DNA from: Chitinophagales bacterium
Lineage (GTDB): Bacteria > Bacteroidota > Bacteroidia > Chitinophagales > Saprospiraceae
Assembly: GCA_013297575.1 (NCBI GenBank)
Contig: JAAFHO010000433.1
Location: forward strand, 1-5,087
Length of the DNA: 5,087 nucleotides
Direction of reading: 5' to 3'
The translations under genes and the position numbers were made by a program. The notes under the pieces are model-generated. The model was not told the origin of the DNA. It worked only from the letters and a program-made list of their open reading frames with translations, and searched no databases. Shown here piece by piece: positions 1-5,087 of the stretch (its first letter is position 1; each line of letters starts with the position of its first letter).

Positions 1-179
1 GCGGCGGTGACCGTCCGCCTCGACCAGAAGGCAACAACAGGCCACCACGTCCAGAGGGCGATAACAAGAACCCGAACAAACCAGGTGGCGGTGACCGTCC
101 GCCTCGACCGGAAGGCAATAACAGACCTCCGCGTCCAGAAGGCGATAACAAGAACCCGAACAAATCAGGCGGCGGTTAA
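1..179 (+). CDS. C-terminal end of a Pro/Arg/Gly/Asn-rich tandem-repeat protein (partial, unknown function)
   Basis: Only the last 58 codons are inside the window. The reading phase starts at base 3 and ends at TAA 177-179. The translation is a low-complexity, hydrophilic repeat of the type GGGDRPPRPEGNN followed by RPPRPEGDNKNPNKP, with a period of 28 residues and two full copies. No catalytic motif, membrane segment or sorting signal is visible in this piece. The frame is chosen on evolutionary grounds: the two copies differ at 8 of 84 bases, 7 of these are synonymous third-position changes in this phase, and the only amino-acid change is Pro to Ser near the end. Another phase (7-288) is also open but gives no sensible protein and would turn these changes into replacements. 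Such proline-rich tails are often found on secreted or surface proteins, but that is inference. I do not recognise the family. The gene is convergent with glnN. Confidence 0.72.
   Translation, partial: GGDRPPRPEGNNRPPRPEGDNKNPNKPGGGDRPPRPEGNNRPPRPEGDNKNPNKSGGG
3..170 (+). repeat. Two tandem 84-bp (28-residue) coding repeats
   Basis: Copy 1 is 3-86 and copy 2 is 87-170, identical at 76 of 84 positions. Each unit also contains an internal half-repeat: RPPRPEGNN is followed at once by RPPRPEGDN. The array probably continues to the left, because the window opens in the middle of the Gly run that joins units. Confidence 0.9.
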
Positions 180-272
180 TCGTTCTCCTCGAGTAGAAGG
201 TAATAATAGGCCTTCAGGTGTCTTTGAACGCCTCATCCGAATAATAAGAATAGGGAGGATGGGCGAAAGTAG
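171..272 (+). repeat. Degenerate, out-of-frame third repeat copy after the stop codon
   Basis: After GGCGGT (171-176) the sequence still resembles the repeat, but one extra base (TAAT where the other copies have GAC) creates the stop at 177-179 and shifts the phase. Read in the shifted phase, 181 onward gives RSPRVEGNNRPSG, against RPPRPEGNNRPPR in the intact copies. Around 234-269 the original phase again gives a repeat-like string, PNNKNRED, before TAG 270-272, against EGDNKNPNKP. This looks like the former C-terminal unit, now broken by at least two indels and many substitutions. It is more AT-rich than copies 1 and 2. Alternatives are a sequencing error at the first indel, or a unit that was always outside the gene. 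Confidence 0.6.
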
Positions 273-301
273 TGAATTGTTATTTTGACGATAAATCATA
301 A

Positions 302-344
302 AAAAGAGGTTACTTGGCGTTATGCTTGGTAGCCTCTTTTGTTT
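302..344 (+). terminator. Intrinsic terminator of the repeat-protein gene, possibly bidirectional
   Basis: A 12-bp stem pairs 302-313 (AAAAGAGGTTAC) with 329-340 (GTAGCCTCTTTT), with one G-U pair and a 15-nt loop. It ends in T-rich sequence through 344. It lies about 120 bp after the TAA at 177. The A-run before the stem (299-305) would provide a U-tract on the other strand, so it could also stop read-through from glnN. Confidence 0.75.
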
Positions 345-380
345 AGGCATGAGATTCAAATAAAAATCCCGATATGTTCT

Positions 381-421
381 AAAAAGAACAGGCCGCTGAA
401 CAATGAAGTCCAACGGCCTGT
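381..421 (-). terminator. Intrinsic terminator of glnN
   Basis: On the minus strand, ACAGGCCG (421-414) pairs perfectly with CGGCCTGT (395-388) and is followed by TCTTTTT (387-381). It begins about 40 bp after the glnN stop codon. A GC-rich 8-bp stem with a U-tract is a standard Rho-independent terminator. Confidence 0.8.
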
Positions 422-462
422 ATCAAGAAGGTTTTATATAAGAATAAGATCTTTGATTAAAA

Positions 463-2652
463 TCAATGCACACGTAAGATTTCGCGGTATTTCACCAATG
501 GCCAGTACTGGTCATCAACAATACCTTCTAGTGCATCTACGGCATCACGGATGGCCTCCATTTGTGGTTTTACTTTTTTGCAAAGTAATTCTGCTTCATC
601 GCGAACAGAGTCGGAATGGTGTGCTTTTTCCAAATGTTTATCCATTTTCTCCAAGCCTTCCTTGATGGCTGATAGATTGCTGATAATCTCCTTTATCGTT
701 GATTTTTGAAGATCAGTTGCATCTTGCATGCCTATGGCGTTCAATGCTGCAATGTTTTGGGCCAATTCTGTTTGTTGGCGCAATACTGCAGGAATGATTT
801 GAGATGTTACCATTTCAGACAAAGCGCTGGCCTCGATATTGAGTTTGGTAACATAATTGTGCAATTGAACGGTATAAAACGCTTCTAATTCTTTGGCATT
901 CAAAATACCAGATTTGCCAAAGAATTCTACAGCCATTTTGGAATCTAAAACATCCAATGCTTCTGGTGTATTGGCAAAATTATTCAACCCACGTTCTTTT
1001 GCTTCTGCTTTCCACTCGTCGGAGTAGTTATTGCCTTCAAAAATAATGGCACGTGACTTGCGGATATAGTTTTTGAGTACCATCAAAATGGCTTCTTCCT
1101 CGCTCAATCCTTTTGAAGCATGTTTGTCCACATCTGCTTTAAAATCAAGGAGTTGCAGCCCCATCATCGTATTCATAACCGTCATTGGACCTGCGCAGTT
1201 TTGGCTGCTACCTACGGCACGGATCTCAAATTTATTACCTGTAAATGCGAATGGTGAGGTACGGTTACGGTCTGTATTGTCCAACTCGAGGTTAGGCAAT
1301 TTGGAAATCAGGTCGATGGCGCGTTTAACAGCAGACTCGTCTGTTTTTTTACCATTTGCAATTTGATTGAGCAATTTGCTCATCGCATCGCCGATAAACA
1401 CAGAAATGATGGCTGGGGGTGCTTCGTTAGCACCCAAGCGGTGGTCGTTACCTGCATGCGCAATGGACGAGCGCAAAATATCAGCATATTTGTGAACAGC
1501 CATGATGGTATTCACAAAGAATGTCAAGAAACGTAGGTTTCTAGAAGGATCTTTACCCGGTGATAAAAGGTTAACACCTGTATTGGTACCCATACTCCAG
1601 TTATTGTGTTTACCCGAACCATTGATACCAGCGAATGGTTTTTCGTGCAACAACACATTGAGTTTGTGGCGGCGACTCACACGTTCCATTACATCCATTA
1701 ATAACTGGTTATGGTCAACGGCTACGTTTACTTCTTCGAAAATAGGTGCTACCTCGTATTGTGCAGGTGCTACTTCGTTATGGCGGGTACGTACTGGAAT
1801 ACCGAGTTTGTGGCATTCTGTTTCGAGGTCGCGCATAAATGCATAGGCACGCTCGGGAATAGAGCCAAAATAGTGGTCTTCCAATTGTTGGTTTTTGGCA
1901 GCAGGACGGCCTACTAAGGTACGGCCAGTCATCACCAAGTCGGGACGCGCATTGAACAATGCTTCATCCACCAAGAAATATTCTTGCTCCCATCCAAGGG
2001 TAGCGGTTACTTTATTTACATCTTTGTCGAATAATTGGCAAACAGGTACTGCTGCTTTATCCAAGAAAGAGTGAGAGCGCAACAACGGCAATTTGTAATC
2101 TTGCGCTTCGCCGCCGTAAGTAACAAAGATAGTAGGGATACAAAGGGTTTTGCCATCGCCCGATTCCATGATGAAAGCAGGGCTGGATGGATCCCAAACG
2201 GTATAACCACGTGCCTCAAAAGTACTACGCATACCGCCAGAAGGGAAAGAAGAACCGTCGGGTTCTTGTTGTACCAATGCATCGCCTGTAAATTCTTCAA
2301 TAACGCGTCCGTCGTGTGTCATTGTAAAGAAAGAGTCGTGTTTTTCTGCAGTTTTGCCCGTCAATGGCTGGAACCAGTGTGCAAAGTGCGTACATCCTTT
2401 TTCCTGTGCCCATTCGCGGATACCATTTGCAATCACATCTGCTACGGCTTTACTTAGTTTTTGGCCGCTTTGAATAGATGCTTTTACGCTAATATAAGCA
2501 GATTCGTTGAGGTGTTTTTTCATCGCCTCTTCTCCGAAGACATTTTCTCCGAAATAAGACGCAATAGTAGGTGCTGCTCCTTCTTCTTCAAAGAAAAAAG
2601 GATCAGGGCGATTTTCGATGGCTTGTAATGCGTTGAAACGTGATAATGACAT
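463..2652 (-). CDS. glnN: Glutamine synthetase type III (GSIII)
   Basis: This cytoplasmic enzyme makes glutamine from glutamate, ammonia and ATP, the main entry of ammonium into organic nitrogen. At 729 residues it has the length of the GSIII family, far longer than GSI or GSII (about 350-470). The GSIII-specific N-terminal domain is seen in WFQPLTGKTAEKHDSFF (93-109) and the GGMRSTFEARGY segment (139-150). The catalytic domain carries GWEQEYFLVD (220-229, metal-binding Glu222/Glu224), NEVAPAQYE (292-300), NGSGKHNNWS (344-353, with His349), RLGANEAPP (405-413), and NRTSPFAF with KFEIRAVGSSQN (463-485). A helical C-terminal tail of about 150 residues follows, as is usual for the family. All key motifs are intact, so it should be active. 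GSIII was described first in Bacteroides as a dodecamer; many genomes label it glnA. No amtB or glnK lies beside it and it appears monocistronic. ATG 2652-2650 fits the family N-terminus; there is no Shine-Dalgarno sequence. Confidence 0.97.
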   Translation of the reverse strand: MSLSRFNALQAIENRPDPFFFEEEGAAPTIASYFGENVFGEEAMKKHLNESAYISVKASIQSGQKLSKAVADVIANGIREWAQEKGCTHFAHWFQPLTGKTAEKHDSFFTMTHDGRVIEEFTGDALVQQEPDGSSFPSGGMRSTFEARGYTVWDPSSPAFIMESGDGKTLCIPTIFVTYGGEAQDYKLPLLRSHSFLDKAAVPVCQLFDKDVNKVTATLGWEQEYFLVDEALFNARPDLVMTGRTLVGRPAAKNQQLEDHYFGSIPERAYAFMRDLETECHKLGIPVRTRHNEVAPAQYEVAPIFEEVNVAVDHNQLLMDVMERVSRRHKLNVLLHEKPFAGINGSGKHNNWSMGTNTGVNLLSPGKDPSRNLRFLTFFVNTIMAVHKYADILRSSIAHAGNDHRLGANEAPPAIISVFIGDAMSKLLNQIANGKKTDESAVKRAIDLISKLPNLELDNTDRNRTSPFAFTGNKFEIRAVGSSQNCAGPMTVMNTMMGLQLLDFKADVDKHASKGLSEEEAILMVLKNYIRKSRAIIFEGNNYSDEWKAEAKERGLNNFANTPEALDVLDSKMAVEFFGKSGILNAKELEAFYTVQLHNYVTKLNIEASALSEMVTSQIIPAVLRQQTELAQNIAALNAIGMQDATDLQKSTIKEIISNLSAIKEGLEKMDKHLEKAHHSDSVRDEAELLCKKVKPQMEAIRDAVDALEGIVDDQYWPLVKYREILRVH

Positions 2653-2805
2653 AGTTAAAATGTACTGAAGTTAATATGCTGAAGAATTAGGCTGCGCAAA
2701 GTGTTAATTAGCGAAAAACACGAACAAATGCACAGTAAAATATCAAAAATAGGTTCTTGATCACGGAAAATATTGATTTCTGTCATCAAATTCCATATTT
2801 AGCCA

Positions 2806-2838
2806 CAAAGATAAAGCGATTTTCAGCGAAAAAAGCAA
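2806..2838 (-). promoter_or_regulatory. Putative Bacteroidota-type promoter of glnN
   Basis: On the minus strand, TATCTTTG (2813-2806) matches the -7 consensus TAnnTTTG exactly. TTG (2838-2836) lies 22 nt upstream as the -33 element, within the spacing range reported for this phylum. Transcription would start near 2800, giving a leader of about 147 nt before the glnN ATG. The call rests on pattern match only. Confidence 0.55.
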
Positions 2839-3051
2839 TTTTGGGTTAAAAATAATTATTGTCAGAATCGGTAAAATTTTAGAAAAACAAGATTTGCTTT
2901 TTCCTTTTTGAAAAGGTTTATCACTATTCATGGAAATAATTATTGGATAATGTTGTCATTTATTCAAAAGCCAAATATTATTTTGAAATAAGAAAAGGAG
3001 AAAAGGGTTAAAATTTACGGTTTTTCTCATTTACACAGATGTGTTTTACGT

Positions 3052-3088
3052 TGCCCGACGAAATACGTTCAGCATACGGGGCATTTTT
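3052..3088. terminator. Weak hairpin just downstream of the Ada-like gene
   Basis: TGCCC-G (3052-3057) can pair with CGGGGCA (3077-3083), with one bulged G and a loop of about 19 nt. It begins 13 nt after the stop of the minus-strand gene, where a terminator is expected. However, the T-run (3084-3088) is on the plus strand, the wrong side for a minus-strand transcript. It may act as a 3'-end structure or mean nothing. Confidence 0.25.
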
Positions 3089-3096
3089 ACGACACA

Positions 3097-3939
3097 TTAC
3101 CCATTTATTATAGCACCTTCCCAGCCAATAATGGCAGTTTTACGCGTATTGCCCCACATATATCCACCTAATGCTCCTGTTGATTGAATCACCCGATGGC
3201 ATGGAATCAGAAATGCAACCGGATTGCTCCCAATTGCGGTACCCACTGCCCTTGAAGCCTTAGGTTGTTGGATTTGTGCTGCTATTGTACCGTAGGTAGA
3301 GAGTTGGCCCATCGGAATTTTAAGTAGGGTTTCCCATACTTTTAGTTGAAAATCAGTTCCTTTTAGGTGTAGTTTTATCTGGTGTAGTTTGTTCCAATCA
3401 TGCTGGAACACAAATAGAGCATTTTGTTGTAGGAGGTCAAGTTTTTGCTTGAATTGTGCATTTGGGAAATGCGATTGCAATAGAGAGAAGGCCGTTGTAT
3501 CTTCCTCATAAAAAGCCATATAACAAATGCCCTTATGCGTTGATGCCACAATGATATTTCCAAATGGGCTTTCGGCAAAACTAAAATTAATCAACAATGC
3601 ATGGCCTCCATTTTTATATTCAGCGGGTGTCATGCCTTCTATATTGATAAATAAGTCGTGTAACCTGCTTGTACCGGATAGCCCCGTTTCATAGGCTGCA
3701 TCAAAGAGCGTTGCTTGGTTTTCATGCAGCAATTTTTTAGCGTATTGCACACTGATGTATTGCAAGAATTTCTTCGGACTAGTGCCTGCCCATTCCGTAA
3801 ATAGCCTTTGAAAGTGAAAAGGACTCAAATGCACTTGCTGCGCTATTTCATCCAAGTCGGGTTGTGCTTGAAAATTTGTTTTAATATACTCAATTGCTGT
3901 GGCAATTCGGGTATAATTAATCTGTTGTTGTTCGGTCAT
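3097..3939 (-). CDS. AraC-type HTH / methylated-DNA-[protein]-cysteine S-methyltransferase fusion (Ada-like)
   Basis: The 280-residue protein joins an AraC-family DNA-binding domain (about 10-108) to an O6-alkylguanine-DNA alkyltransferase domain (about 115-275). The first HTH is near 28-49 and the second near 77-98, ending in the family-typical GMTPAEYK. The repair half has GTDFQLKVWETLLKIPMGQLSTYG (in 194-217), the Arg-finger region SRAVGTAIGSNP (229-240, Arg230) and the active site PCHR (246-249). Cys247 would accept the alkyl group from O6-methylguanine in one irreversible turnover. Compared with E. coli Ada it lacks the N-terminal zinc/phosphotriester-sensing domain, so if it regulates transcription its trigger must differ. 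This shortened form is common in Bacteroidota. Start ATG 3939-3937 is preferred; a TTG at 3963-3961 would add eight residues (MQYENLYI) but overlaps a promoter-like TTTG. The NUDIX gene ends 86 bp upstream, so co-transcription is possible. Confidence 0.93.
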   Translation of the reverse strand: MTEQQQINYTRIATAIEYIKTNFQAQPDLDEIAQQVHLSPFHFQRLFTEWAGTSPKKFLQYISVQYAKKLLHENQATLFDAAYETGLSGTSRLHDLFINIEGMTPAEYKNGGHALLINFSFAESPFGNIIVASTHKGICYMAFYEEDTTAFSLLQSHFPNAQFKQKLDLLQQNALFVFQHDWNKLHQIKLHLKGTDFQLKVWETLLKIPMGQLSTYGTIAAQIQQPKASRAVGTAIGSNPVAFLIPCHRVIQSTGALGGYMWGNTRKTAIIGWEGAIING

Positions 3940-3960
3940 AATATATAAATTTTCGTACTG

Positions 3961-3968
3961 CAAAGGTC
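3961..3968 (-). promoter_or_regulatory. Possible -7 element of the Ada-like gene
   Basis: On the minus strand GACCTTTG (3968-3961) matches TAnnTTTG at all but the first base and sits 21 nt before the ATG. No TTG is found at the usual -33 distance, so this is a weak call. If it is real, the TTG start candidate lies inside the promoter and the ATG at 3939 is the true start. Confidence 0.25.
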
Positions 3969-4025
3969 AGTAGAAATGGCAGCACATAAAACCCGAAACT
4001 TGCTACAAATATTAGGCGTAAAAAC

Positions 4026-4649
4026 TTAACCCATTCCCAATTCAATCACATCCAAAATACTCCTATACACTTTAGGTCCGGAAGCCACCCACGCTGCGGG
4101 ATTTACCCATTCGATTCTTTCGATATCTTCTTCGGTTTGGGGGACTACTTTGGTGTCGGAGGTTTGCATAGCGTACCACCAGGTTTTTTTGAGGATACGA
4201 TCTCCCTTTAGCGAAAAGGTATGCCAAGTAAGGTCGAGGAATTTACCCAATTCAATATTTTTCAAACCAGTTTCTTCGTTTACCTCGCGCACTGCCGCTT
4301 CCTCGGGCGTTTCGCCTGGGTCAATTTTGCCTTTGGGCATGTCCCAAGAACCACGGCGCAGGAACACCAATAATTTTTGCTCAGCATTGAGTACATATCC
4401 ACCAGCGGCTTCTTGAATTTTGAAACACGACTGAAAATCGGCCCAAAGCGCCTCCGCATTATCGGCGTATAGCACCACAGCCGATACCTGAGTATTCTTG
4501 TCCAAGAGGTCTAAATACTGTTTTATCTGCTTGCGTTTGCCCAAATAGGGTGCGTTATACACGTTTTTATCGTGTAAAAGACCTAATTCTCCGGTAGAAT
4601 CAGGAGTTCCCATAAAAAACGGTGTACCGTTCACATAGACTTTATACAT
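4026..4649 (-). CDS. NUDIX hydrolase with an extra N-terminal domain
   Basis: The 207-residue protein has a complete Nudix box at 107-129 (GKIDPGE, seven residues, then REVNEETGL), matching GX5EX7REUXEEXGU with all metal-binding glutamates present. NUDIX enzymes cleave nucleoside diphosphates linked to another group, using Mg2+ or Mn2+. The preceding SWDMPKGK resembles diadenosine- and inositol-polyphosphate hydrolases, but the substrate cannot be fixed from sequence. Residues 1 to about 80 (starting MYKVYVNGTPFFMG) form a separate region that I do not recognise; a beta-rich start and a helix near 38-50 seem likely. The C-terminal part (TEEDIERIEWVNPAAW, 172-187) is typical of the Nudix fold. 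The frame is open 40 codons further upstream to 4769, but that part is poor protein sequence and overlaps the start of divergent pyrE, so ATG 4649-4647 is chosen. It is divergent from pyrE with a 78-bp gap, an arrangement I recall as common in Bacteroidota. Confidence 0.92.
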   Translation of the reverse strand: MYKVYVNGTPFFMGTPDSTGELGLLHDKNVYNAPYLGKRKQIKQYLDLLDKNTQVSAVVLYADNAEALWADFQSCFKIQEAAGGYVLNAEQKLLVFLRRGSWDMPKGKIDPGETPEEAAVREVNEETGLKNIELGKFLDLTWHTFSLKGDRILKKTWWYAMQTSDTKVVPQTEEDIERIEWVNPAAWVASGPKVYRSILDVIELGMG

Positions 4650-4727
4650 TTGCAACGATTTTTCTTTTAATAATTCCCGCAAATGTAAAGAGTTAAGGTT
4701 CTTTTGTTGCGGAAATATTTGACTATT
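4650..4727. promoter_or_regulatory. Divergent promoter region between the NUDIX gene and pyrE
   Basis: This 78-bp gap must hold the start signals of both genes. On the minus strand TACATTTG (4687-4680) is an exact match to TAnnTTTG and would give a NUDIX leader of roughly 25 nt, though no TTG is at the -33 distance. On the plus strand only near matches exist: AATATTTG (4714-4721), which would place the pyrE transcript start almost at its ATG, and TTCTTTTG (4699-4706). No Shine-Dalgarno sequence is seen for either gene. Confidence 0.45.
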
Positions 4728-5087
4728 ATGACAAACGCAAAAAATTACGCAGCTAAGGTTGCCCGCCACCTACTAGAAATCAAAGCCGTTAAACTCAGCC
4801 CGAACGACCCGTTCACTTGGGCATCTGGGATATTGTCGCCCATTTATTGCGATAACCGCGTGGCATTGTCCTACCCGGCTGTCCGCAACTTTTTGAAACA
4901 ATGTCTCAAAGAAGCCTCCGAGCAATTCACTTTTGATACTGTTGCGGGGGTGGCTACTGCTGGCATTCCTCACGGCACGTTATTGGCAGATGCCCTCGGT
5001 AAGCCATTCGTGTATGTACGCCCCTCGGCGAAAGACCACGGTCGGCGCAACCTGATCGAAGGCGAATTACCCTCCAACGCAAATGTA
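4728..5087 (+). CDS. pyrE: Orotate phosphoribosyltransferase, N-terminal part (cut by window edge)
   Basis: The first 120 codons of a protein that is usually about 210 residues. It catalyses orotate + PRPP to orotidine 5'-monophosphate, the fifth step of de novo pyrimidine synthesis, in the cytoplasm. Recognisable PyrE segments are PFTWASGILSPIYCDNR (28-44, orotate-side loop), TVAGVATAGIPHGTLLADAL (71-90), and the flexible catalytic loop VRPSAKDHG (97-105) followed by NLIEGEL. Compared with the E. coli loop RKEAKDHG, the arginine (98), second lysine (102) and histidine (104) are kept, but the first lysine is Pro99. The acidic PRPP-binding motif lies past the window end. The start is ATG 4728-4730, fitting the family N-terminus. 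The codons look somewhat richer in G+C than those of the neighbouring minus-strand genes. There is no sign of damage in the visible part. Confidence 0.95.
   Translation, partial: MTNAKNYAAKVARHLLEIKAVKLSPNDPFTWASGILSPIYCDNRVALSYPAVRNFLKQCLKEASEQFTFDTVAGVATAGIPHGTLLADALGKPFVYVRPSAKDHGRRNLIEGELPSNANV

Larger units (their letters stand above)
2653..3096. other. AT-rich intergenic region between glnN and the Ada-like gene
   Basis: This 444-bp stretch holds no credible gene on either strand and no tRNA-like structure. It contains the glnN promoter and leader, and two copies of AAATAATTATTG (2850-2861 and 2934-2945) whose core AATAATTATT is a perfect palindrome. There is also a short hairpin at 2903-2916 (CCTTTT/AAAAGG, tiny loop) and a weak hairpin at 3052-3083. 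Its size for two tandem minus-strand genes suggests that glnN is transcribed separately from the upstream genes. Confidence 0.6.

Noticed and set aside
3..170. Tandem repeats as a possible CRISPR array
   Set aside because: The units are contiguous with no variable spacers, and they encode a periodic protein in one phase.
7..288. Open frame of 93 codons on the plus strand in a different phase from the repeat protein
   Set aside because: Over 7-176 it runs through the repeat in the wrong phase: the differences between repeat copies are synonymous only in the phase ending at 179. Only its last part (181-288) seems to reflect former coding sequence, which is described as the degenerate third copy.
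2035..2457. Plus-strand open frame of 140 codons opposite glnN (and similar shorter ones at 706-888, 1073-1366, 1502-1846, 1711-1917)
   Set aside because: They lie antisense to a strongly conserved gene and their translations show no recognisable protein; they are shadows of glnN codon use.
2903..2916. Short inverted repeat CCTTTT/AAAAGG as a terminator
   Set aside because: The stem is AT-rich with almost no loop, and it lies about 180 bp from the nearest upstream gene end; too weak to call.
3940..3963. TTG start adding eight residues to the Ada-like protein
   Set aside because: An ATG follows eight codons later, no ribosome binding site favours TTG, and the TTG is part of a promoter-like CCTTTG.
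4650..4769. 40-codon N-terminal extension of the NUDIX gene
   Set aside because: It overlaps the promoter region and first codons of divergent pyrE and has no domain-like content. ATG at 4649 gives a sensible N-terminus.
4773..4973. Minus-strand open frame of 66 codons
   Set aside because: It is antisense to the clearly recognisable pyrE coding sequence.

Overview
The window looks like ordinary chromosomal DNA from a member of the Bacteroidota. The evidence is a type III glutamine synthetase, promoter-like elements matching TTG-N(19-23)-TAnnTTTG, no Shine-Dalgarno sequences before the genes, AT-rich intergenic DNA, and the divergent NUDIX/pyrE arrangement. The genus cannot be told from the sequence.

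Layout, left to right. (1) Bases 1-179 (+) hold the 3' end of a gene for a low-complexity Pro/Arg/Gly/Asn-rich protein built from 28-residue tandem repeats. A decayed, frame-shifted third repeat copy follows its stop codon to about 272. (2) Bases 300-421 hold two hairpin terminators between convergent genes, one for the repeat gene and one for glnN. (3) Bases 463-2652 (-) encode a complete 729-residue type III glutamine synthetase, with a credible Bacteroidota promoter about 150 bp upstream of its ATG. (4) Bases 2653-3096 are a long AT-rich intergenic region. It carries that promoter, a duplicated 12-nt sequence with a palindromic core, and a weak hairpin. (5) Bases 3097-3939 (-) encode an AraC-type HTH fused to an O6-alkylguanine-DNA alkyltransferase, i.e. 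Ada without its N-terminal zinc domain. (6) Bases 4026-4649 (-) encode a two-part NUDIX hydrolase. (7) Bases 4728-5087 (+) are the first 120 codons of pyrE, orotate phosphoribosyltransferase, cut by the window edge and divergent from the NUDIX gene.

The genes cover nitrogen assimilation (glutamine synthesis), alkylation repair, nucleotide clean-up (NUDIX) and pyrimidine synthesis (pyrE). They do not form one pathway: glnN appears monocistronic, the Ada-like gene could be read through from the NUDIX gene, and pyrE is transcribed the other way. I found no mobile element, CRISPR array, RNA gene or defence-like system. The most unusual feature is the repeat-protein end at the left, where the coding frame breaks and the last repeat decays.
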